Source: Marinobacter adhaerens HP15 | Lineage (GTDB): Bacteria; Pseudomonadota; Gammaproteobacteria; Pseudomonadales; Oleiphilaceae | Length of the DNA stretch: 64,000 bases | Reading direction: 5' to 3' | Assembly: GCF_000166295.1 (NCBI RefSeq) | Contig: NC_017506.1 | Span: forward strand, 372,001 to 436,000 | Shown here: piece after piece, positions 10,555-20,711 of the stretch | How positions within the stretch are numbered: position 1 is the stretch's first letter | Layout of the letters: each line of letters begins with the position of its first letter | Program-made: the position numbers and the translations under genes | Notes under the pieces: model-generated | Seen by the model: the letters and a program-made list of their open reading frames with translations, nothing else | What the model was told of the DNA's origin: nothing | Database searches by the model: none

Positions 10555-12660
10555 GTGGCACGCAAGACTCCTATCAAGCGTTACAGAAACATTGGTATTT
10601 GTGCGCACGTTGATGCGGGCAAAACCACGACCACCGAGCGGGTACTGTTCTATACAGGTATTTCCCACAAGATCGGTGAAGTTCATGATGGTGCAGCTAC
10701 CATGGACTGGATGGAGCAGGAGCAGGAGCGTGGTATTACCATCACCTCTGCTGCGACTACGACATTCTGGCAGGGTATGGACAAGCAGTACCCGGAGCAC
10801 CGGATCAACATCATCGACACCCCGGGGCACGTTGACTTCACTATCGAAGTAGAGCGCTCCCTGCGCGTACTCGACGGTGCGGTTGTCGTGTTCTGTGGTT
10901 CCTCCGGTGTTGAGCCGCAGTCCGAGACTGTATGGCGTCAGGCCAACAAGTACGAAGTTCCCCGCATGGTGTTCGTCAACAAGATGGACCGTGCCGGTGC
11001 AAATTTCCTGCGCGTCGTCGAGCAGATCAAAAAGCGTCTCGGTGCGAACTGCGTTCCCATCCAGTTGCCGATCGGTGCTGAAGATAATTTCGCCGGTATC
11101 GTTGACCTGATCCGGAACAAGGCCATCTACTGGAACGAAGCTGACTCTGGCGCAACTTACGAGCAGAAAGACGTTCCCGCGGAAATGGAAGACGAAGTCG
11201 CCATGTACCGCGAGCAGATGGTTGAAGCTGCTGCAGAAGCCAACGAAGAGTTGATGGAAAAGTACCTCGAAGAGGGTGAGCTCTCCATCGACGATATCAA
11301 GAAGGGTCTGCGTATGCGTACCCTGGCGAACGAGATCGTTGTTGCTACCTGTGGTTCTGCGTTCAAGAACAAGGGTGTCCAGGCGGTTCTGGATTCCGTT
11401 ATTGAGTTCCTGCCGGCGCCGGACGAAGTCAAGGCCATCCGTGGTGAAGTTGACGAAGACGGTACCGAGGAGCTTCGTGAGGCGGATGATGATGCGCCGT
11501 TCGCGGCACTGGCGTTCAAGATCGCCACAGACCCGTTTGTGGGCACGCTGACCTTCTTCCGGGTTTACTCCGGTAAGCTTGAGTCCGGTAATGCCGTCTA
11601 CAACTCGGTCAAAGGCAAGAAAGAGCGCGTCGGCCGTATGGTTCAGATGCACTCCAAGGATCGCCAGGAAATCAAAGAAGTACTGGCGGGCGACATCGCT
11701 GCTGCGATCGGCCTGAAGAGCGTGACCACCGGTGACACCCTGTGCGACGAGAATCACAAGATCATTCTCGAGCGCATGGAATTCCCGGAGCCGGTAATCT
11801 CCGTTGCTGTTGAGCCGAAGTCCAAAGCGGACCAGGAAAAGATGGGCGTTGCCCTGGGTAAGCTGGCTCAGGAAGATCCGTCGTTCCGCGTTCGTACCGA
11901 CGAGGAATCCGGTCAGACTATCATCTCTGGCATGGGTGAGCTTCACCTGGACATCATCGTTGACCGTATGCGTCGCGAGTTCAAGGTAGAGGCGAACATC
12001 GGCAAGCCGCAGGTGGCCTACCGTGAGCGCATTCGCAAGTCGGTAGACGTCGAAGGCAAATTCGTGCGTCAGTCTGGTGGTCGTGGTCAGTACGGTCACG
12101 TCAAGATCAAGCTCGAGCCGTTGCCGCTGGATGATGAAGATGGTGAAAACTTTATCTTCGTGAATGAGATTGTTGGTGGTGTTGTTCCCAAGGAATACAT
12201 CCCGGCAGTTCAGCAGGGTATTGAAGAGCAGATGCAGAACGGCTGTCTGGCCGGTTATCCGCTGCTGCGTATCAAGGCAACCCTGTACGACGGTTCCTAC
12301 CACGACGTCGACTCGAACGAGATGGCCTTCAAGGTCGCTGGTTCCATGGCAATGAAGAAGGGTGCCCTCGAGGCGAACCCGGCACTGCTCGAGCCGATCA
12401 TGCGTGTTGAAGTCGTGACGCCGGAAGATTACATGGGTGATGTTGTAGGCGACCTGAACCGTCGTCGCGGCGTTATCCAGGGCATGGACGAAGGTCCTGC
12501 CGGTAAGGTCATCCGTGCAGAGGTTCCGTTGTCGGAAATGTTCGGTTACGCCACCGACCTGCGTTCTGCAACGCAAGGCCGGGCGTCCTATGCGATGGAG
12601 TTCTCTGGTTATTCAGAGGCACCTTCGAACATTGCCGAAGCGATCATTAAAAAGGGTTGA
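10555..12660 (+). CDS. fusA: elongation factor G
   Basis: Translocation GTPase, 701 aa, starting at GTG 10555 with GAGG upstream. The G1 loop is AHVDAGKT (residues 17-24), G3 is DTPGHVDF and G4 is NKMDRAG. Domains II-V follow, including the domain IV tip region with GGRGQYGHV. This is the main-chromosome EF-G in its usual place between rpsG and tuf. The nucleotide track is continuous and undamaged. Confidence 0.98.
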   Translation: MARKTPIKRYRNIGICAHVDAGKTTTTERVLFYTGISHKIGEVHDGAATMDWMEQEQERGITITSAATTTFWQGMDKQYPEHRINIIDTPGHVDFTIEVERSLRVLDGAVVVFCGSSGVEPQSETVWRQANKYEVPRMVFVNKMDRAGANFLRVVEQIKKRLGANCVPIQLPIGAEDNFAGIVDLIRNKAIYWNEADSGATYEQKDVPAEMEDEVAMYREQMVEAAAEANEELMEKYLEEGELSIDDIKKGLRMRTLANEIVVATCGSAFKNKGVQAVLDSVIEFLPAPDEVKAIRGEVDEDGTEELREADDDAPFAALAFKIATDPFVGTLTFFRVYSGKLESGNAVYNSVKGKKERVGRMVQMHSKDRQEIKEVLAGDIAAAIGLKSVTTGDTLCDENHKIILERMEFPEPVISVAVEPKSKADQEKMGVALGKLAQEDPSFRVRTDEESGQTIISGMGELHLDIIVDRMRREFKVEANIGKPQVAYRERIRKSVDVEGKFVRQSGGRGQYGHVKIKLEPLPLDDEDGENFIFVNEIVGGVVPKEYIPAVQQGIEEQMQNGCLAGYPLLRIKATLYDGSYHDVDSNEMAFKVAGSMAMKKGALEANPALLEPIMRVEVVTPEDYMGDVVGDLNRRRGVIQGMDEGPAGKVIRAEVPLSEMFGYATDLRSATQGRASYAMEFSGYSEAPSNIAEAIIKKG

Positions 12661-12695
12661 TCCCCAGGACTTAAGAAACAGGAAGAGGTGTAACC

Positions 12696-13892
12696 GTGTC
12701 TAAATCTAAATTTGAGCGTAATAAGCCGCACTTGAACGTAGGCACCATTGGTCACGTTGACCATGGTAAAACCACTTTGACTGCTGCCCTGACCCGTGTA
12801 TGTCACGAAGTTTGGGGTACCGGCTCTGCGAGTGCCTTCGACCAGATCGATAACGCACCGGAAGAGAAGGCGCGTGGTATTACCATTGCGACTTCCCACG
12901 TTGAGTACGATTCCCCGAATCGCCACTACGCTCACGTAGACTGCCCGGGCCACGCTGACTATGTGAAGAACATGATCACTGGTGCAGCGCAGATGGACGG
13001 CGCGATCCTGGTTTGCTCCGCAGCTGACGGCCCCATGCCGCAGACCCGTGAGCACATCCTGCTGTCCCGTCAGGTTGGCGTACCTTACATCGTTGTGTTC
13101 CTGAACAAGGCGGACATGGTAGACGATGAAGAGCTGCTCGAGCTGGTTGAGATGGAAGTTCGTGACCTGCTGAGCCAGTACGACTTCCCGGGTGACGACA
13201 CTCCGATCATCACCGGTTCTGCGCTGATGGCGCTGGAAGGCAAAGACGACAACGAGATGGGCACTACCGCTGTTAAGAAGCTGGTAGAAGCTCTGGATGA
13301 CTACATCCCCGAGCCGGAGCGTGCGATCGATCAGCCGTTCCTGATGCCGATCGAGGACGTTTTCTCTATCTCTGGTCGTGGTACTGTTGTGACCGGCCGT
13401 GTTGAGCGTGGCGTTATCAAGACTGGTGACGAAGTGGAAATCGTTGGTATCAAGGATACCGTGAAGACCACTTGTACTGGTGTTGAGATGTTCCGCAAGC
13501 TGCTGGACGAAGGTCGTGCCGGTGAGAACATTGGTGCGCTTCTGCGTGGCACCAAGCGTGACGACGTTGAGCGTGGTCAGGTTCTGGCGGTTCCGGGTTC
13601 CATCACTCCGCACACCAAGTTCGAGTGCGAAGTGTACGTACTGTCCAAAGAAGAAGGCGGCCGTCATACTCCGTTCTTCAAGGGCTACCGTCCGCAGTTC
13701 TACTTCCGTACCACCGACGTAACCGGTTCTTGCGAACTGCCGGAAGGTGTGGAAATGGTTATGCCGGGTGACAACGTCAAGATGAGTGTTACCCTGATTG
13801 CTCCGATCGCCATGGAAGATGGCCTGCGCTTCGCGATTCGTGAAGGCGGCCGTACCGTTGGTGCCGGCGTAGTCTCCAAGATCATCGAGTAA
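12696..13892 (+). CDS. tuf: elongation factor Tu
   Basis: Aminoacyl-tRNA carrier GTPase, 398 aa with a GTG start at 12696 and GGAAGAGG upstream. G1 is GHVDHGKT (residues 19-26), G3 DCPGHADY and G4 NKADM. The rest covers the two beta-barrel domains, with [13 protein letters not shown] in domain II. This is the str-operon copy. Gammaproteobacteria commonly have a second tuf near secE-nusG, which would lie upstream of this window. A strong terminator ends the operon 18 bp later. Confidence 0.98.
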   Translation: MSKSKFERNKPHLNVGTIGHVDHGKTTLTAALTRVCHEVWGTGSASAFDQIDNAPEEKARGITIATSHVEYDSPNRHYAHVDCPGHADYVKNMITGAAQMDGAILVCSAADGPMPQTREHILLSRQVGVPYIVVFLNKADMVDDEELLELVEMEVRDLLSQYDFPGDDTPIITGSALMALEGKDDNEMGTTAVKKLVEALDDYIPEPERAIDQPFLMPIEDVFSISGRGTVVTGRVERGVIKTGDEVEIVGIKDTVKTTCTGVEMFRKLLDEGRAGENIGALLRGTKRDDVERGQVLAVPGSITPHTKFECEVYVLSKEEGGRHTPFFKGYRPQFYFRTTDVTGSCELPEGVEMVMPGDNVKMSVTLIAPIAMEDGLRFAIREGGRTVGAGVVSKIIE

Positions 13893-13910
13893 TCTTCTCG
13901 TTTGATCAGG

Positions 13911-13940
13911 AAAAAGGGGCTGATTCTTCAGCCCCTTTTT
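13911..13940 (+). terminator. str operon terminator (after tuf)
   Basis: A 13-bp perfect stem (13911-13923 with 13928-13940) and a 4-nt loop. The descending arm ends in TTTTT and the ascending arm begins with AAAAA, so the element can act in both directions. It separates tuf from the S10 operon promoter. Confidence 0.9.
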
Positions 13941-13987
13941 CTGTTTCAGCCGCAAAGCCAGCCTGACCCGGTCAACCAGTATTGCTG

Positions 13988-14016
13988 TTGACAGGGTTGG
14001 GTATTATGCATACAAT
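13988..14016 (+). promoter_or_regulatory. S10 operon sigma-70 promoter
   Basis: Perfect -35 TTGACA at 13988-13993, a 17-bp spacer and -10 TACAAT at 14011-14016. The predicted start near 14023 gives a leader of only about 55 nt before rpsJ. That is much shorter than the E. coli S10 leader, which carries the L4-dependent attenuator. Confidence 0.85.
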
Positions 14017-14077
14017 GCGGCTCCTTTTTTTGAAGGTCGGCTAACTAGTAGCTGCTACGAGTGGAGTTTGGTGCATC

Positions 14078-14389
14078 ATGCAAAGCCAAAAAATTCGAAT
14101 CCGGTTGAAGGCGTTTGATTATCGCCTGATCGACCAGTCCACGCAGGAGATCGTCGATACCGCCAAGCGGACCGGCGCTCAGGTGCGTGGCCCTATCCCT
14201 CTGCCGACGCGGAAGGAAAAGTACACCGTATTGATCTCTCCGCACGTCAATAAGGACGCGCGCGATCAGTATGAAATTCGTACGCATAAGCGTTTGCTCG
14301 ACATCGTTGAGCCGACGGAAAAGACAGTAGATGCTCTGATGAAACTGGACCTGGCAGCAGGTGTAGACGTTCAGATCAGCCTCGGCTAA
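14078..14389 (+). CDS. rpsJ: 30S ribosomal protein S10
   Basis: 103-aa S10 ([20 protein letters not shown]), which also serves as NusE in antitermination complexes through the same fold. It has the full family length and is the first gene of the S10 operon, preceded by GTGGAG. The stop codon lies inside an 8-bp hairpin. A 76-bp spacer with rRNA-like sequence separates it from rplC. Confidence 0.98.
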
Positions 14390-14405
14390 TACCGCCCGGT
14401 ATTAG
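14386..14405 (+). other. hairpin over the rpsJ stop codon
   Basis: A perfect 8-bp stem (14386-14393 and 14398-14405) with a GCCC loop; the ascending arm contains the rpsJ TAA. The following bases are TCTGTGTAAC, without a U-run. It would be opened by ribosomes finishing rpsJ, so it could couple termination of rpsJ to folding of the downstream rplC leader. Confidence 0.6.
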
Positions 14406-14427
14406 TCTGTGTAACTGTCATAAGGCC

Positions 14428-14451
14428 ATAGAGGGTGAGAGCCCCGTACAC
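14428..14451 (+). promoter_or_regulatory. 23S rRNA domain I-like segment before rplC (candidate r-protein target)
   Basis: The core GGGTGAGAGCCCCGTAC and its flanks look like the conserved helix 19/20 region of 23S rRNA domain I. Against E. coli 23S rRNA as I remember it (around nt 300-330), 22 of 24 bases agree. The segment ends four bases before the rplC ribosome binding site (AGAGGTG, 14455-14461). L4, encoded by the next-but-one gene, binds this part of 23S rRNA and controls this operon in E. coli. An mRNA mimic for feedback control is therefore a plausible inference, not shown. A chance match remains possible. Confidence 0.5.
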
Positions 14452-14465
14452 TTAAGAGGTGAAAC

Positions 14466-15104
14466 ATGGCAATTGGTGTTGTCGGTCGTAAGGCCGGTAT
14501 GACCCGTATTTTTACGGAAGATGGGCAGGCACTGCCCGTAACGGTAATTGAGGTTGAGCCCAACCGCATTACCCAACTGAAAACTCTTGAAAGCGATGGC
14601 TACCGCGCCGTTCAGGTGACTGTCGGTACTCGTCGTTCCTCTCGTGTTACCAAGAGCGAAGCGGGCCACTTTGCCAAGGCGGGTGTTGAAGCCGGTCGTG
14701 GTATGTGGGAATTCCGTCTTGCCGATGGCGAAGGTGAAGACCTGGCCGCCGGTGGCGAGATTACGGCTTCTGTATTCGAAGATGGTCAGGTGGTAGATGC
14801 CATCGGCCAGTCCAAGGGTAAGGGCTTCCAGGGCGGTGTTAAGCGCTGGAACTTCTCCATGCAGGATGCCACTCACGGTAACTCTCTGTCTCACCGTGCT
14901 CCGGGTTCCATTGGTCAGAACCAGACTCCGGGCAAGGTATTCAAGGGCAAAAAGATGGCGGGCCAGATGGGTAATGCTCAGGTAACTGTGCAGAACCTGA
15001 AAATTGTCCGTGTCGACGCCGAGCGCAACCTGCTGCTGGTAAGTGGTGCCGTTCCCGGCGCAACTGGCGGCGATGTTGTCATCAAGCCTGCAGTTAAAGC
15101 CTGA
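14466..15104 (+). CDS. rplC: 50S ribosomal protein L3
   Basis: Early assembly protein of the large subunit, 212 aa ([20 protein letters not shown]). The long loop that reaches the peptidyl-transferase centre carries the family signature [20 protein letters not shown], including the Gln that is methylated in enteric L3. AGAGGTG precedes the ATG by five bases and lies just behind the 23S-like segment, so access to this start may be regulated. rplD follows after 11 bp. Confidence 0.98.
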   Translation: MAIGVVGRKAGMTRIFTEDGQALPVTVIEVEPNRITQLKTLESDGYRAVQVTVGTRRSSRVTKSEAGHFAKAGVEAGRGMWEFRLADGEGEDLAAGGEITASVFEDGQVVDAIGQSKGKGFQGGVKRWNFSMQDATHGNSLSHRAPGSIGQNQTPGKVFKGKKMAGQMGNAQVTVQNLKIVRVDAERNLLLVSGAVPGATGGDVVIKPAVKA

Positions 15105-15115
15105 GGAGCGGTGCG

Positions 15116-15721
15116 ATGGAATTGACTATTACAGGTAGCGGCAAGGGAATTTCTGTTTCCGACGCTGCATTCGCCAAAGATTTTAACGAGTCGCTGGTTC
15201 ACCAGGTAGTGACTGCCTACATGGCAGGCGCCCGCCAGGGTACCAAGGCTCAGAAAACGCGTTCCGAAGTAAGCGGTGGCGGTAAAAAGCCATGGCGTCA
15301 GAAGGGTACTGGTCGTGCCCGTGCCGGTACTATCCGTAGTCCGATCTGGCGCTCCGGTGGCGTTACCTTTGCAGCCAAGCCTCGCGGCTTTGAGCAGAAG
15401 GTAAACCGCAAAATGTACCGCGCAGCGATGCGCTCCATTTTTTCCGAGCTGGTTCGCCAGGAGCGTCTGGTTGTTGTTGACGACATGAACGTTGACAGCC
15501 CGAAGACCAAGGCATTCAACGCCAAGCTGAAGGATATCGGTGTGACCAATGCGCTGATCCTGTCCGACAACGTCGAGCAGAACCTGCATCTGGCCTCGCG
15601 CAACATTCCGCACGTTGACGTGCGTGATATTGCCGGTCTGGATCCGGTTAGCCTGGTTGCCTTCGAGAAGGTCGTTGTGACCGTTCCCGCTCTGAAGAAG
15701 ATCGAGGAGATGCTGGGATGA
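15116..15721 (+). CDS. rplD: 50S ribosomal protein L4
   Basis: L4, 201 aa, lines the exit tunnel and in E. coli also represses its own operon. The extended tunnel loop is intact ([15 protein letters not shown], about residues 61-75, then [11 protein letters not shown]), with no deletion or change at the positions known for macrolide resistance. The last codons overlap rplW by four bases (ATGA), which implies translational coupling. It is the best candidate to bind the rRNA-like segment upstream of rplC. Confidence 0.98.
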   Translation: MELTITGSGKGISVSDAAFAKDFNESLVHQVVTAYMAGARQGTKAQKTRSEVSGGGKKPWRQKGTGRARAGTIRSPIWRSGGVTFAAKPRGFEQKVNRKMYRAAMRSIFSELVRQERLVVVDDMNVDSPKTKAFNAKLKDIGVTNALILSDNVEQNLHLASRNIPHVDVRDIAGLDPVSLVAFEKVVVTVPALKKIEEMLG

Positions 15722-16011
15722 ATCAGGAACGTATTTACAAGGTCCTGCTTGGGCCGCACGTATCGGAAAAAGCGTCTCTGGCAGCAGAGCGTGGTCAGGT
15801 AGTGTTTCGTGTAGCACCTGATGCCACCAAGCCCGAGATCAAAAAAGCCGTTGAGCAGCTGTTCAACGTCACCGTAGAAGGTGTTCAGGTTCTGAACCGT
15901 AAGGGTAAGCTCAAGCGCACTATCCGCGGGTTCGGCAAGCGTAATGACATTCGTAAGGCTTACGTAAAGCTGGCAGAAGGTCAGGACATCGATTTTCTGG
16001 ATGTGGAATAA
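15718..16011 (+). CDS. rplW: 50S ribosomal protein L23
   Basis: 97-aa L23 at the tunnel exit, the docking site for trigger factor and SRP. The start is the ATG in the ATGA overlap with the rplD stop. The family pattern is clear ([20 protein letters not shown], then the basic loop [22 protein letters not shown]). Length is normal, and rplB follows after 17 bp. Confidence 0.97.
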   Translation: MNQERIYKVLLGPHVSEKASLAAERGQVVFRVAPDATKPEIKKAVEQLFNVTVEGVQVLNRKGKLKRTIRGFGKRNDIRKAYVKLAEGQDIDFLDVE

Positions 16012-16028
16012 GGTAAAGGGGTCGTAAT

Positions 16029-16856
16029 ATGCCGATCGTCAAAACCAAACCAACATCTGCCGGACGCCGTCACGTTGTAAAGCTTTACAACCCGGATCTG
16101 CACACTGGGCGCCCCTACGAGCCGTTGGTAGAAAGAAAGAACAAGACGGGTGGTCGTAACAATGTAGGCCGCATCACAACCCGTCACACGGGTGGTGGCC
16201 ACAAGAAGCACTACCGTGTCATCGATTTCAAGCGGACCAAAGATGGTATCCCGGCGGTCATTGAGCGCCTGGAATACGATCCGAACCGCTCTGCGCACAT
16301 TGCACTGTTGAAGTATGCCGATGGCGAGCGTCGTTACATCATCGCTCCCAAGGGTATGCAGATCGGTGATCCTGTGCGCTCCGGTATCGACGCGCCAATC
16401 AAGGTGGGTAGCACGCTGCCGCTCCGGAATATTCCGGTCGGTTCAGTGATCCACTGCGTCGAACTCAAGCCTGGCAAAGGTGCACAGCTGGCTCGCTCTG
16501 CGGGCGCATCCGTACAGCTGGTTGCCCGGGAAGGTGCTTACGCCACCATCCGCCTGCGCTCAGGTGAAATGCGTAAGGTGCTTGTTGACTGTCGCGCAAC
16601 GTTGGGTGAAGTGTCCAACAGCGAACGCAGCCTCAAGCAGCTTGGTAAAGCGGGTGCATCACGTTGGCGCGGCAAACGGCCAACAGTACGTGGTGTTGCT
16701 ATGAACCCAGTTGACCACCCACATGGTGGTGGTGAAGGGCGTACCTCTGGCGGGCGTCACCCGGTTACTCCGTGGGGTGTTCCGACCAAAGGGCATAAGA
16801 CTCGTAAGAACAAGCGTACTGACAAAATGATAGTACGTCGTCGTTCGGCCAAGTAA
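16029..16856 (+). CDS. rplB: 50S ribosomal protein L2
   Basis: 275-aa L2, the most conserved large-subunit protein, needed for subunit joining and peptidyl transfer. The C-terminal block [13 protein letters not shown] includes the histidine long linked to activity. The N-terminal part binds 23S rRNA domain IV through its OB and SH3-like folds. Both ends agree with the family length. It lies between rplW and rpsS within the S10 operon. Confidence 0.98.
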   Translation: MPIVKTKPTSAGRRHVVKLYNPDLHTGRPYEPLVERKNKTGGRNNVGRITTRHTGGGHKKHYRVIDFKRTKDGIPAVIERLEYDPNRSAHIALLKYADGERRYIIAPKGMQIGDPVRSGIDAPIKVGSTLPLRNIPVGSVIHCVELKPGKGAQLARSAGASVQLVAREGAYATIRLRSGEMRKVLVDCRATLGEVSNSERSLKQLGKAGASRWRGKRPTVRGVAMNPVDHPHGGGEGRTSGGRHPVTPWGVPTKGHKTRKNKRTDKMIVRRRSAK

Positions 16857-16879
16857 ACGACTACATAGAGGTAATTGCT

Positions 16880-17155
16880 GTGCCACGTTCTTTGAAGAAA
16901 GGTCCTTTTATAGACCTGCATCTGTTGAAGAAGGTCGAGGCAGCTCTGGAAGCTAACGACAAGCGGCCGATCAAAACCTGGTCCCGCCGGTCGACAGTCT
17001 TTCCGGAGATGGTAGGCCTGACCATTGCAGTCCACAACGGCAAGCAGCACGTGCCGGTTTATGTCACCGAAGATATGGTTGGACATAAGCTGGGTGAGTT
17101 CGCGGCAACGCGTACTTATCGTGGTCATGCGGCCGACAAGAAAGCTAAACGCTGA
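16880..17155 (+). CDS. rpsS: 30S ribosomal protein S19
   Basis: 91-aa S19 of the 30S head (start GTG 16880; [17 protein letters not shown]). Together with S13 it contacts the A-site region. The motif [19 protein letters not shown] is intact. AGAGGTAA upstream supports the GTG start. rplV follows after 16 bp. Confidence 0.97.
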   Translation: MPRSLKKGPFIDLHLLKKVEAALEANDKRPIKTWSRRSTVFPEMVGLTIAVHNGKQHVPVYVTEDMVGHKLGEFAATRTYRGHAADKKAKR

Positions 17156-17171
17156 TTCTGAGGTAATCAAA

Positions 17172-17504
17172 ATGGAAGTAGCAGCCAAGTATAAGGGCGC
17201 TAACCTCTCAGCTCAGAAAGCACGTCTTGTCGCTGACCAAGTACGTGGCAAGGCTGTTGAGGATGCCCTGAACATTCTGACTTTCAGCCCGAAGAAGGCG
17301 GCGGTCGTGATCAAGAAAGCTCTTGAGTCCGCCATCGCCAACGCTGAGCATAACGAAGGTCTGGACGTTGACGAACTGCGGGTTTCCACCGTGATGGTGG
17401 ATGAGGGTCCGACGCTCAAGCGAATCAAAGCTCGAGCCAAGGGGCGCGCTGACCGTATTTTCAAGCGCACCTGCCATATCACCGTCAAGGTCGCCGACAA
17501 GTAG
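17172..17504 (+). CDS. rplV: 50S ribosomal protein L22
   Basis: 110-aa L22 from ATG 17172 ([20 protein letters not shown]), preceded by GAGGTAA. An in-frame start further upstream would overlap rpsS and is not credible. The beta-hairpin that lines the exit tunnel ([18 protein letters not shown]) shows no macrolide-type deletion. It is followed closely by rpsC (11 bp). Confidence 0.97.
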   Translation: MEVAAKYKGANLSAQKARLVADQVRGKAVEDALNILTFSPKKAAVVIKKALESAIANAEHNEGLDVDELRVSTVMVDEGPTLKRIKARAKGRADRIFKRTCHITVKVADK

Positions 17505-17515
17505 GAGATGCTCAG

Positions 17516-18199
17516 ATGGGTCATAAAGTAAATCCAACCGGCATTCGCCTGGGTGTGATCAAAGAGCACAACTCAGTCTGGTATGCCGACAAAAAGGAAT
17601 ACTCCAAGAACCTGCTGAATGATATTCAGGTTCGCGAGTTCCTCGACAAGCGTCTGGTTAAGGCGTCTGTCAGCAAGATTGTGATCGAGCGCCCTGCTCA
17701 GAACGCCCGTATCACGATCCATACTGCCCGTCCCGGTATTGTTATCGGTAAGAAGGGTGAAGATGTTGATCGTCTGCGTCGCGAAGTCAGCGACATGATG
17801 GGTGTGCCTGTGCACATCAACATCGAAGAAGTCCGCAAGCCGGACCTCGATGCCCGCCTGGTAGCGCAAAACGTTGCCGGCCAGCTGGAGCGTCGTGTGA
17901 TGTTCCGTCGCGCTATGAAGCGTGCGGTCCAGAACGCCATGCGCCAGGGTGCCAAGGGTATCAAGATCCAGGTTGGCGGTCGTCTCGGGGGTGCTGAAAT
18001 CGCGCGTTCCGAGTGGTATCGCGAAGGTCGTGTTCCGCTGCACACACTGCGTGCAGATATTGATTACGCAACCTACGAAGCGCATACCACTTACGGCGTA
18101 ATCGGCGTCAAGGTATGGATCTTCAAAGGTGAGATTCTTGGTGGTATGGAGCAGGTCCGTGCTGACAAGAAAGCCTCTGGGAAGAAAGGTTCTAAGTAA
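17516..18199 (+). CDS. rpsC: 30S ribosomal protein S3
   Basis: 227-aa S3 at the mRNA entry channel ([20 protein letters not shown]). The KH type II domain contains the loop [13 protein letters not shown] (about residues 77-89). The C-terminal domain has [20 protein letters not shown], and the tail is lysine-rich. Normal length and position between rplV and rplP. Confidence 0.98.
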   Translation: MGHKVNPTGIRLGVIKEHNSVWYADKKEYSKNLLNDIQVREFLDKRLVKASVSKIVIERPAQNARITIHTARPGIVIGKKGEDVDRLRREVSDMMGVPVHINIEEVRKPDLDARLVAQNVAGQLERRVMFRRAMKRAVQNAMRQGAKGIKIQVGGRLGGAEIARSEWYREGRVPLHTLRADIDYATYEAHTTYGVIGVKVWIFKGEILGGMEQVRADKKASGKKGSK

Positions 18200-18211
18200 A
18201 GGGGCACTCTT

Positions 18212-18625
18212 ATGCTGCAACCAAAACGCACCAAATTCCGCAAGGTAATGAAAGGCCGTAACACCGGTCTTGCTCACCGCGCCAACAAGGTGAGCTTCGG
18301 TGAATACGGATTGAAGGCTACGAGCCGTGGGCGTATAACTGCGCGCCAGATTGAGGCAGCGCGTCGTACCATGACTCGTCGCATCAAGCGGGGCGGTAAG
18401 ATCTGGATCCGGGTATTCCCGGACAAGCCGATCACCGGTAAGCCGCTTGAAGTTCGAATGGGTAAAGGTAAGGGTTCTGTCGAGTATTGGGTGGCTGAAA
18501 TCCAGCCTGGCCGTATGCTCTACGAGATGGAAGGTGTTTCCGAGGAAATCGCTCGTGACGCATTCACTCTCGCGGCGGCCAAACTGCCGGTACAGACCAC
18601 CTTTGTAACGAGGACGGTGATGTGA
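18212..18625 (+). CDS. rplP: 50S ribosomal protein L16
   Basis: 137-aa L16 ([19 protein letters not shown]), a late-assembling protein near the A site and peptidyl-transferase centre. The conserved arginine region [20 protein letters not shown] is present. Its TGA stop shares the A with the rpmC ATG (TGATG), so the two genes are translationally coupled. Confidence 0.98.
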
Positions 18626-18816
18626 TGAAAGCAACAGAGCTGCGTGAAAAGTCAGTCGAGGAGCTGAACAAAGAGCTGATCGACCTCCTGAAGGAGCAGT
18701 TCAACCTGCGCATGCGTAAGGCGACAGGTCAGCTGAATCAGTCTCACCTTCTCGGCAAGGTGAAGCGCGACATCGCTCGCGTGAAAACAGTATTGAACGA
18801 AAAGGCAGGACAGTGA
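18625..18816 (+). CDS. rpmC: 50S ribosomal protein L29
   Basis: 63-aa L29 ([19 protein letters not shown]), a two-helix protein beside L23 at the tunnel exit. I chose ATG 18625 over the adjoining GTG 18622 because the family begins MKA and the ATG forms the usual TGATG junction with rplP. rpsQ begins one base after its stop. Confidence 0.95.
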
Positions 18817-18817
18817 C

Positions 18818-19084
18818 ATGACCGAAGCTACCCAAACTGCCAGAACTCTGAGCGGCAAGGTCGTGAGCAACAAGATGGAGAAGTCCATCGTGGTGCTGGT
18901 CGAGCGTCAGGTGAAACACCCGCTGTACGGTAAGTACATGAAGCGTTCAACCAAGATCCACGCTCACGATGAGAGCAATCAGTGCAACATCGGTGACACT
19001 GTGACCATTCAGGAAACCCGTCCGGTCTCCAAGACCAAGAGCTGGGCCCTGGTGGAAGTCACTGAACGTGCATCCAAGGTGTAA
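18818..19084 (+). CDS. rpsQ: 30S ribosomal protein S17
   Basis: 88-aa S17 ([20 protein letters not shown]), a primary 16S rRNA binder of the 5' domain with an OB fold. The characteristic [19 protein letters not shown] segment is intact. It closes the S10-type gene set, and rplN follows after 18 bp with no terminator or clear new promoter, so the S10 and spc groups are probably cotranscribed. Confidence 0.97.
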   Translation: MTEATQTARTLSGKVVSNKMEKSIVVLVERQVKHPLYGKYMKRSTKIHAHDESNQCNIGDTVTIQETRPVSKTKSWALVEVTERASKV

Positions 19085-19102
19085 TTCGCCCGGAGAACAA
19101 CC

Positions 19103-19471
19103 ATGATTCAGACTCAAACAATGCTTGAAGTCGCGGATAACAGCGGTGCGCGTCAGGTGATGTGCATCAAGGTCCTGGGCGGTTCACATCGGCGTTATGC
19201 CAGCGTAGGGGATATCATCAAGGTGACCGTCAAGGAAGCCATCCCCCGCGGTAAAGTGAAGAAAGGCCAGGTCCTGAAAGCTGTCGTGGTACGCACCCGC
19301 AAGGGTGTTCGCCGTCCCGACGGTTCGCTGATCCGTTTCGACGGAAACGCGGCGGTACTTCTGAACAATCAGGACGCACCGATTGGTACCCGTATCTTCG
19401 GACCGGTTACCCGTGAACTGCGTAATGAAAAGTTCATGAAGATTATCTCACTGGCACCCGAAGTACTTTAA
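19103..19471 (+). CDS. rplN: 50S ribosomal protein L14
   Basis: 122-aa L14 ([21 protein letters not shown]), part of the intersubunit bridge B8 and of the docking surface for RsfS. The sequence is full length and very conserved, ending in [12 protein letters not shown]. First gene of the spc group; rplX follows after 17 bp. Confidence 0.98.
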   Translation: MIQTQTMLEVADNSGARQVMCIKVLGGSHRRYASVGDIIKVTVKEAIPRGKVKKGQVLKAVVVRTRKGVRRPDGSLIRFDGNAAVLLNNQDAPIGTRIFGPVTRELRNEKFMKIISLAPEVL

Positions 19472-19488
19472 AGGACCAGAGGCCGGTT

Positions 19489-19809
19489 ATGAAAAAGATC
19501 AAACGAGATGACGAAGTAATCGTCACCACGGGGAAAGATAAAGGCAAACGTGGTAAAGTCCTGAAGGTTCAGGACGATGGCCGCATGGTGGTTTCTGGGA
19601 TCAATATGATCAAGAAGCACACCAAGCCGAACCCGATGCTGGGCTCCCCAGGTGGCATCGTCGAAAAAGAAGCACCTATCCAGGCTTCCAACGTGGCTAT
19701 TTTTAATCCGCAGACCGGCAAAGCCGATCGTGTAGGCTTCCAGATCAAGGAAGACGGCGCGAAAGTGCGGATCTTCAAGTCCACGAATGAAGCTGTCGAT
19801 AACCAGTAA
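19489..19809 (+). CDS. rplX: 50S ribosomal protein L24
   Basis: 106-aa L24 ([20 protein letters not shown]), an assembly initiator that binds domain I of 23S rRNA. The KOW motif covers about residues 5-35 ([13 protein letters not shown]). Because L24 binds domain I, it is a secondary candidate for the rRNA-like element upstream of rplC. Confidence 0.97.
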   Translation: MKKIKRDDEVIVTTGKDKGKRGKVLKVQDDGRMVVSGINMIKKHTKPNPMLGSPGGIVEKEAPIQASNVAIFNPQTGKADRVGFQIKEDGAKVRIFKSTNEAVDNQ

Positions 19810-19824
19810 GCGGTGGTGGTTACG

Positions 19825-20364
19825 ATGCTTAACATGAAAGAGCAGTACAGTAAGGAAGTGGTACCCGCCCTGCAGAAAGAGTTCAGCTACAAGAACATCA
19901 TGCAGGTGCCGCGTATCGAAAAGATCACCCTTAACATGGGTGTCGGCGAAGCGGTTGGTGACAAGAAGCTGATTGAGAATGCTGTGGCGGATCTCGAGCG
20001 CCTGGCAGGTCAGAAAGCGGTTGTTACCAAGGCTCGTAAATCCGTCGCGGGTTTCAAAATCCGTGAAGGTTGGCCTATCGGTTGTAAAGTTACCCTGCGC
20101 GGCGAGCGTATGTGGGACTTCTTTGATCGTCTGGTTCACATTGCGGTTCCCCGCATTCGTGACTTCCGCGGTCTGAATCCCAAATCGTTCGACGGTCGCG
20201 GTAACTACAGCATGGGTGTGCGTGAGCAGATCATTTTCCCCGAGATCGAGTACGACAAAGTCGACAAGATCCGTGGTCTGGATATCACCATTACCACCAC
20301 TGCCGGTACCGACGATGAAGGTCGCGAACTGTTGAAAGCCTTTGGCTTTCCGTTCAAGAAATAA
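19825..20364 (+). CDS. rplE: 50S ribosomal protein L5
   Basis: 179-aa L5 of the central protuberance, which binds 5S rRNA. I chose ATG 19825 ([20 protein letters not shown]): it gives exactly the standard family length, and GGTGG repeats lie just upstream. GTG codons at 19813 and 19816 would add four residues. Conserved blocks TLNMGVGEA and [10 protein letters not shown] are present. Confidence 0.96.
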   Translation: MLNMKEQYSKEVVPALQKEFSYKNIMQVPRIEKITLNMGVGEAVGDKKLIENAVADLERLAGQKAVVTKARKSVAGFKIREGWPIGCKVTLRGERMWDFFDRLVHIAVPRIRDFRGLNPKSFDGRGNYSMGVREQIIFPEIEYDKVDKIRGLDITITTTAGTDDEGRELLKAFGFPFKK

Positions 20365-20376
20365 GGAACGAGTGTA

Positions 20377-20682
20377 ATGGCTAAGGTTTCCATGAAAAAC
20401 CGTGAGCTCAAGCGCGAAAAGACCGTTGCGAAGTTTGCAGCGAAGCGTGCCGAGCTCAAGGCGATTATCAAGAACCCGAATACCAGCGATGATGACCGTT
20501 GGGACGCACAGATGAAGCTTCAGCAGCTTCCTCGCGATGCTTCTCCTTCGCGTCTTCGTAATCGTTGCCAGGTGACTGGTCGTCCCCACGGCGTTCTGCG
20601 CAAGTTTGAGCTGTCACGGATCAAACTCCGTGAATACGGCATGCGCGGTGACGTTCCGGGCCTGACCAAGGCAAGCTGGTAA
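20377..20682 (+). CDS. rpsN: 30S ribosomal protein S14 (zinc-independent type)
   Basis: 101-aa S14 ([20 protein letters not shown]). This is the long form without the CxxC-CxxC zinc ribbon; only one Cys occurs in the [12 protein letters not shown] region. It therefore does not depend on zinc, unlike the L36 encoded later in the same group. It lies between rplE and rpsH, and a hairpin-rich spacer of 88 bp follows. Confidence 0.97.
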   Translation: MAKVSMKNRELKREKTVAKFAAKRAELKAIIKNPNTSDDDRWDAQMKLQQLPRDASPSRLRNRCQVTGRPHGVLRKFELSRIKLREYGMRGDVPGLTKASW

Positions 20683-20686
20683 GATA

Positions 20687-20711
20687 GGCACCCTGACCTC
20701 GGTCGGGTGCC
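20687..20711 (+). other. rpsN-rpsH spacer hairpin
   Basis: GGCACCC at 20687-20693 plus GACC at 20695-20698 pairs with GGTC and GGGTGCC at 20701-20711, leaving one bulged T and a TC gap as the loop. A second small palindrome (GCGGCAAGCCGC) lies at 20726-20737. No T-run follows. The spacer is unusually long for this operon, and a site for translational control of rpsH is possible. Confidence 0.45.

Noticed and set aside
14023..14077. E. coli-type S10 leader with L4 attenuator
   Set aside because: Only about 55 nt long, with no terminator hairpin plus U-run; the structure cannot fit.
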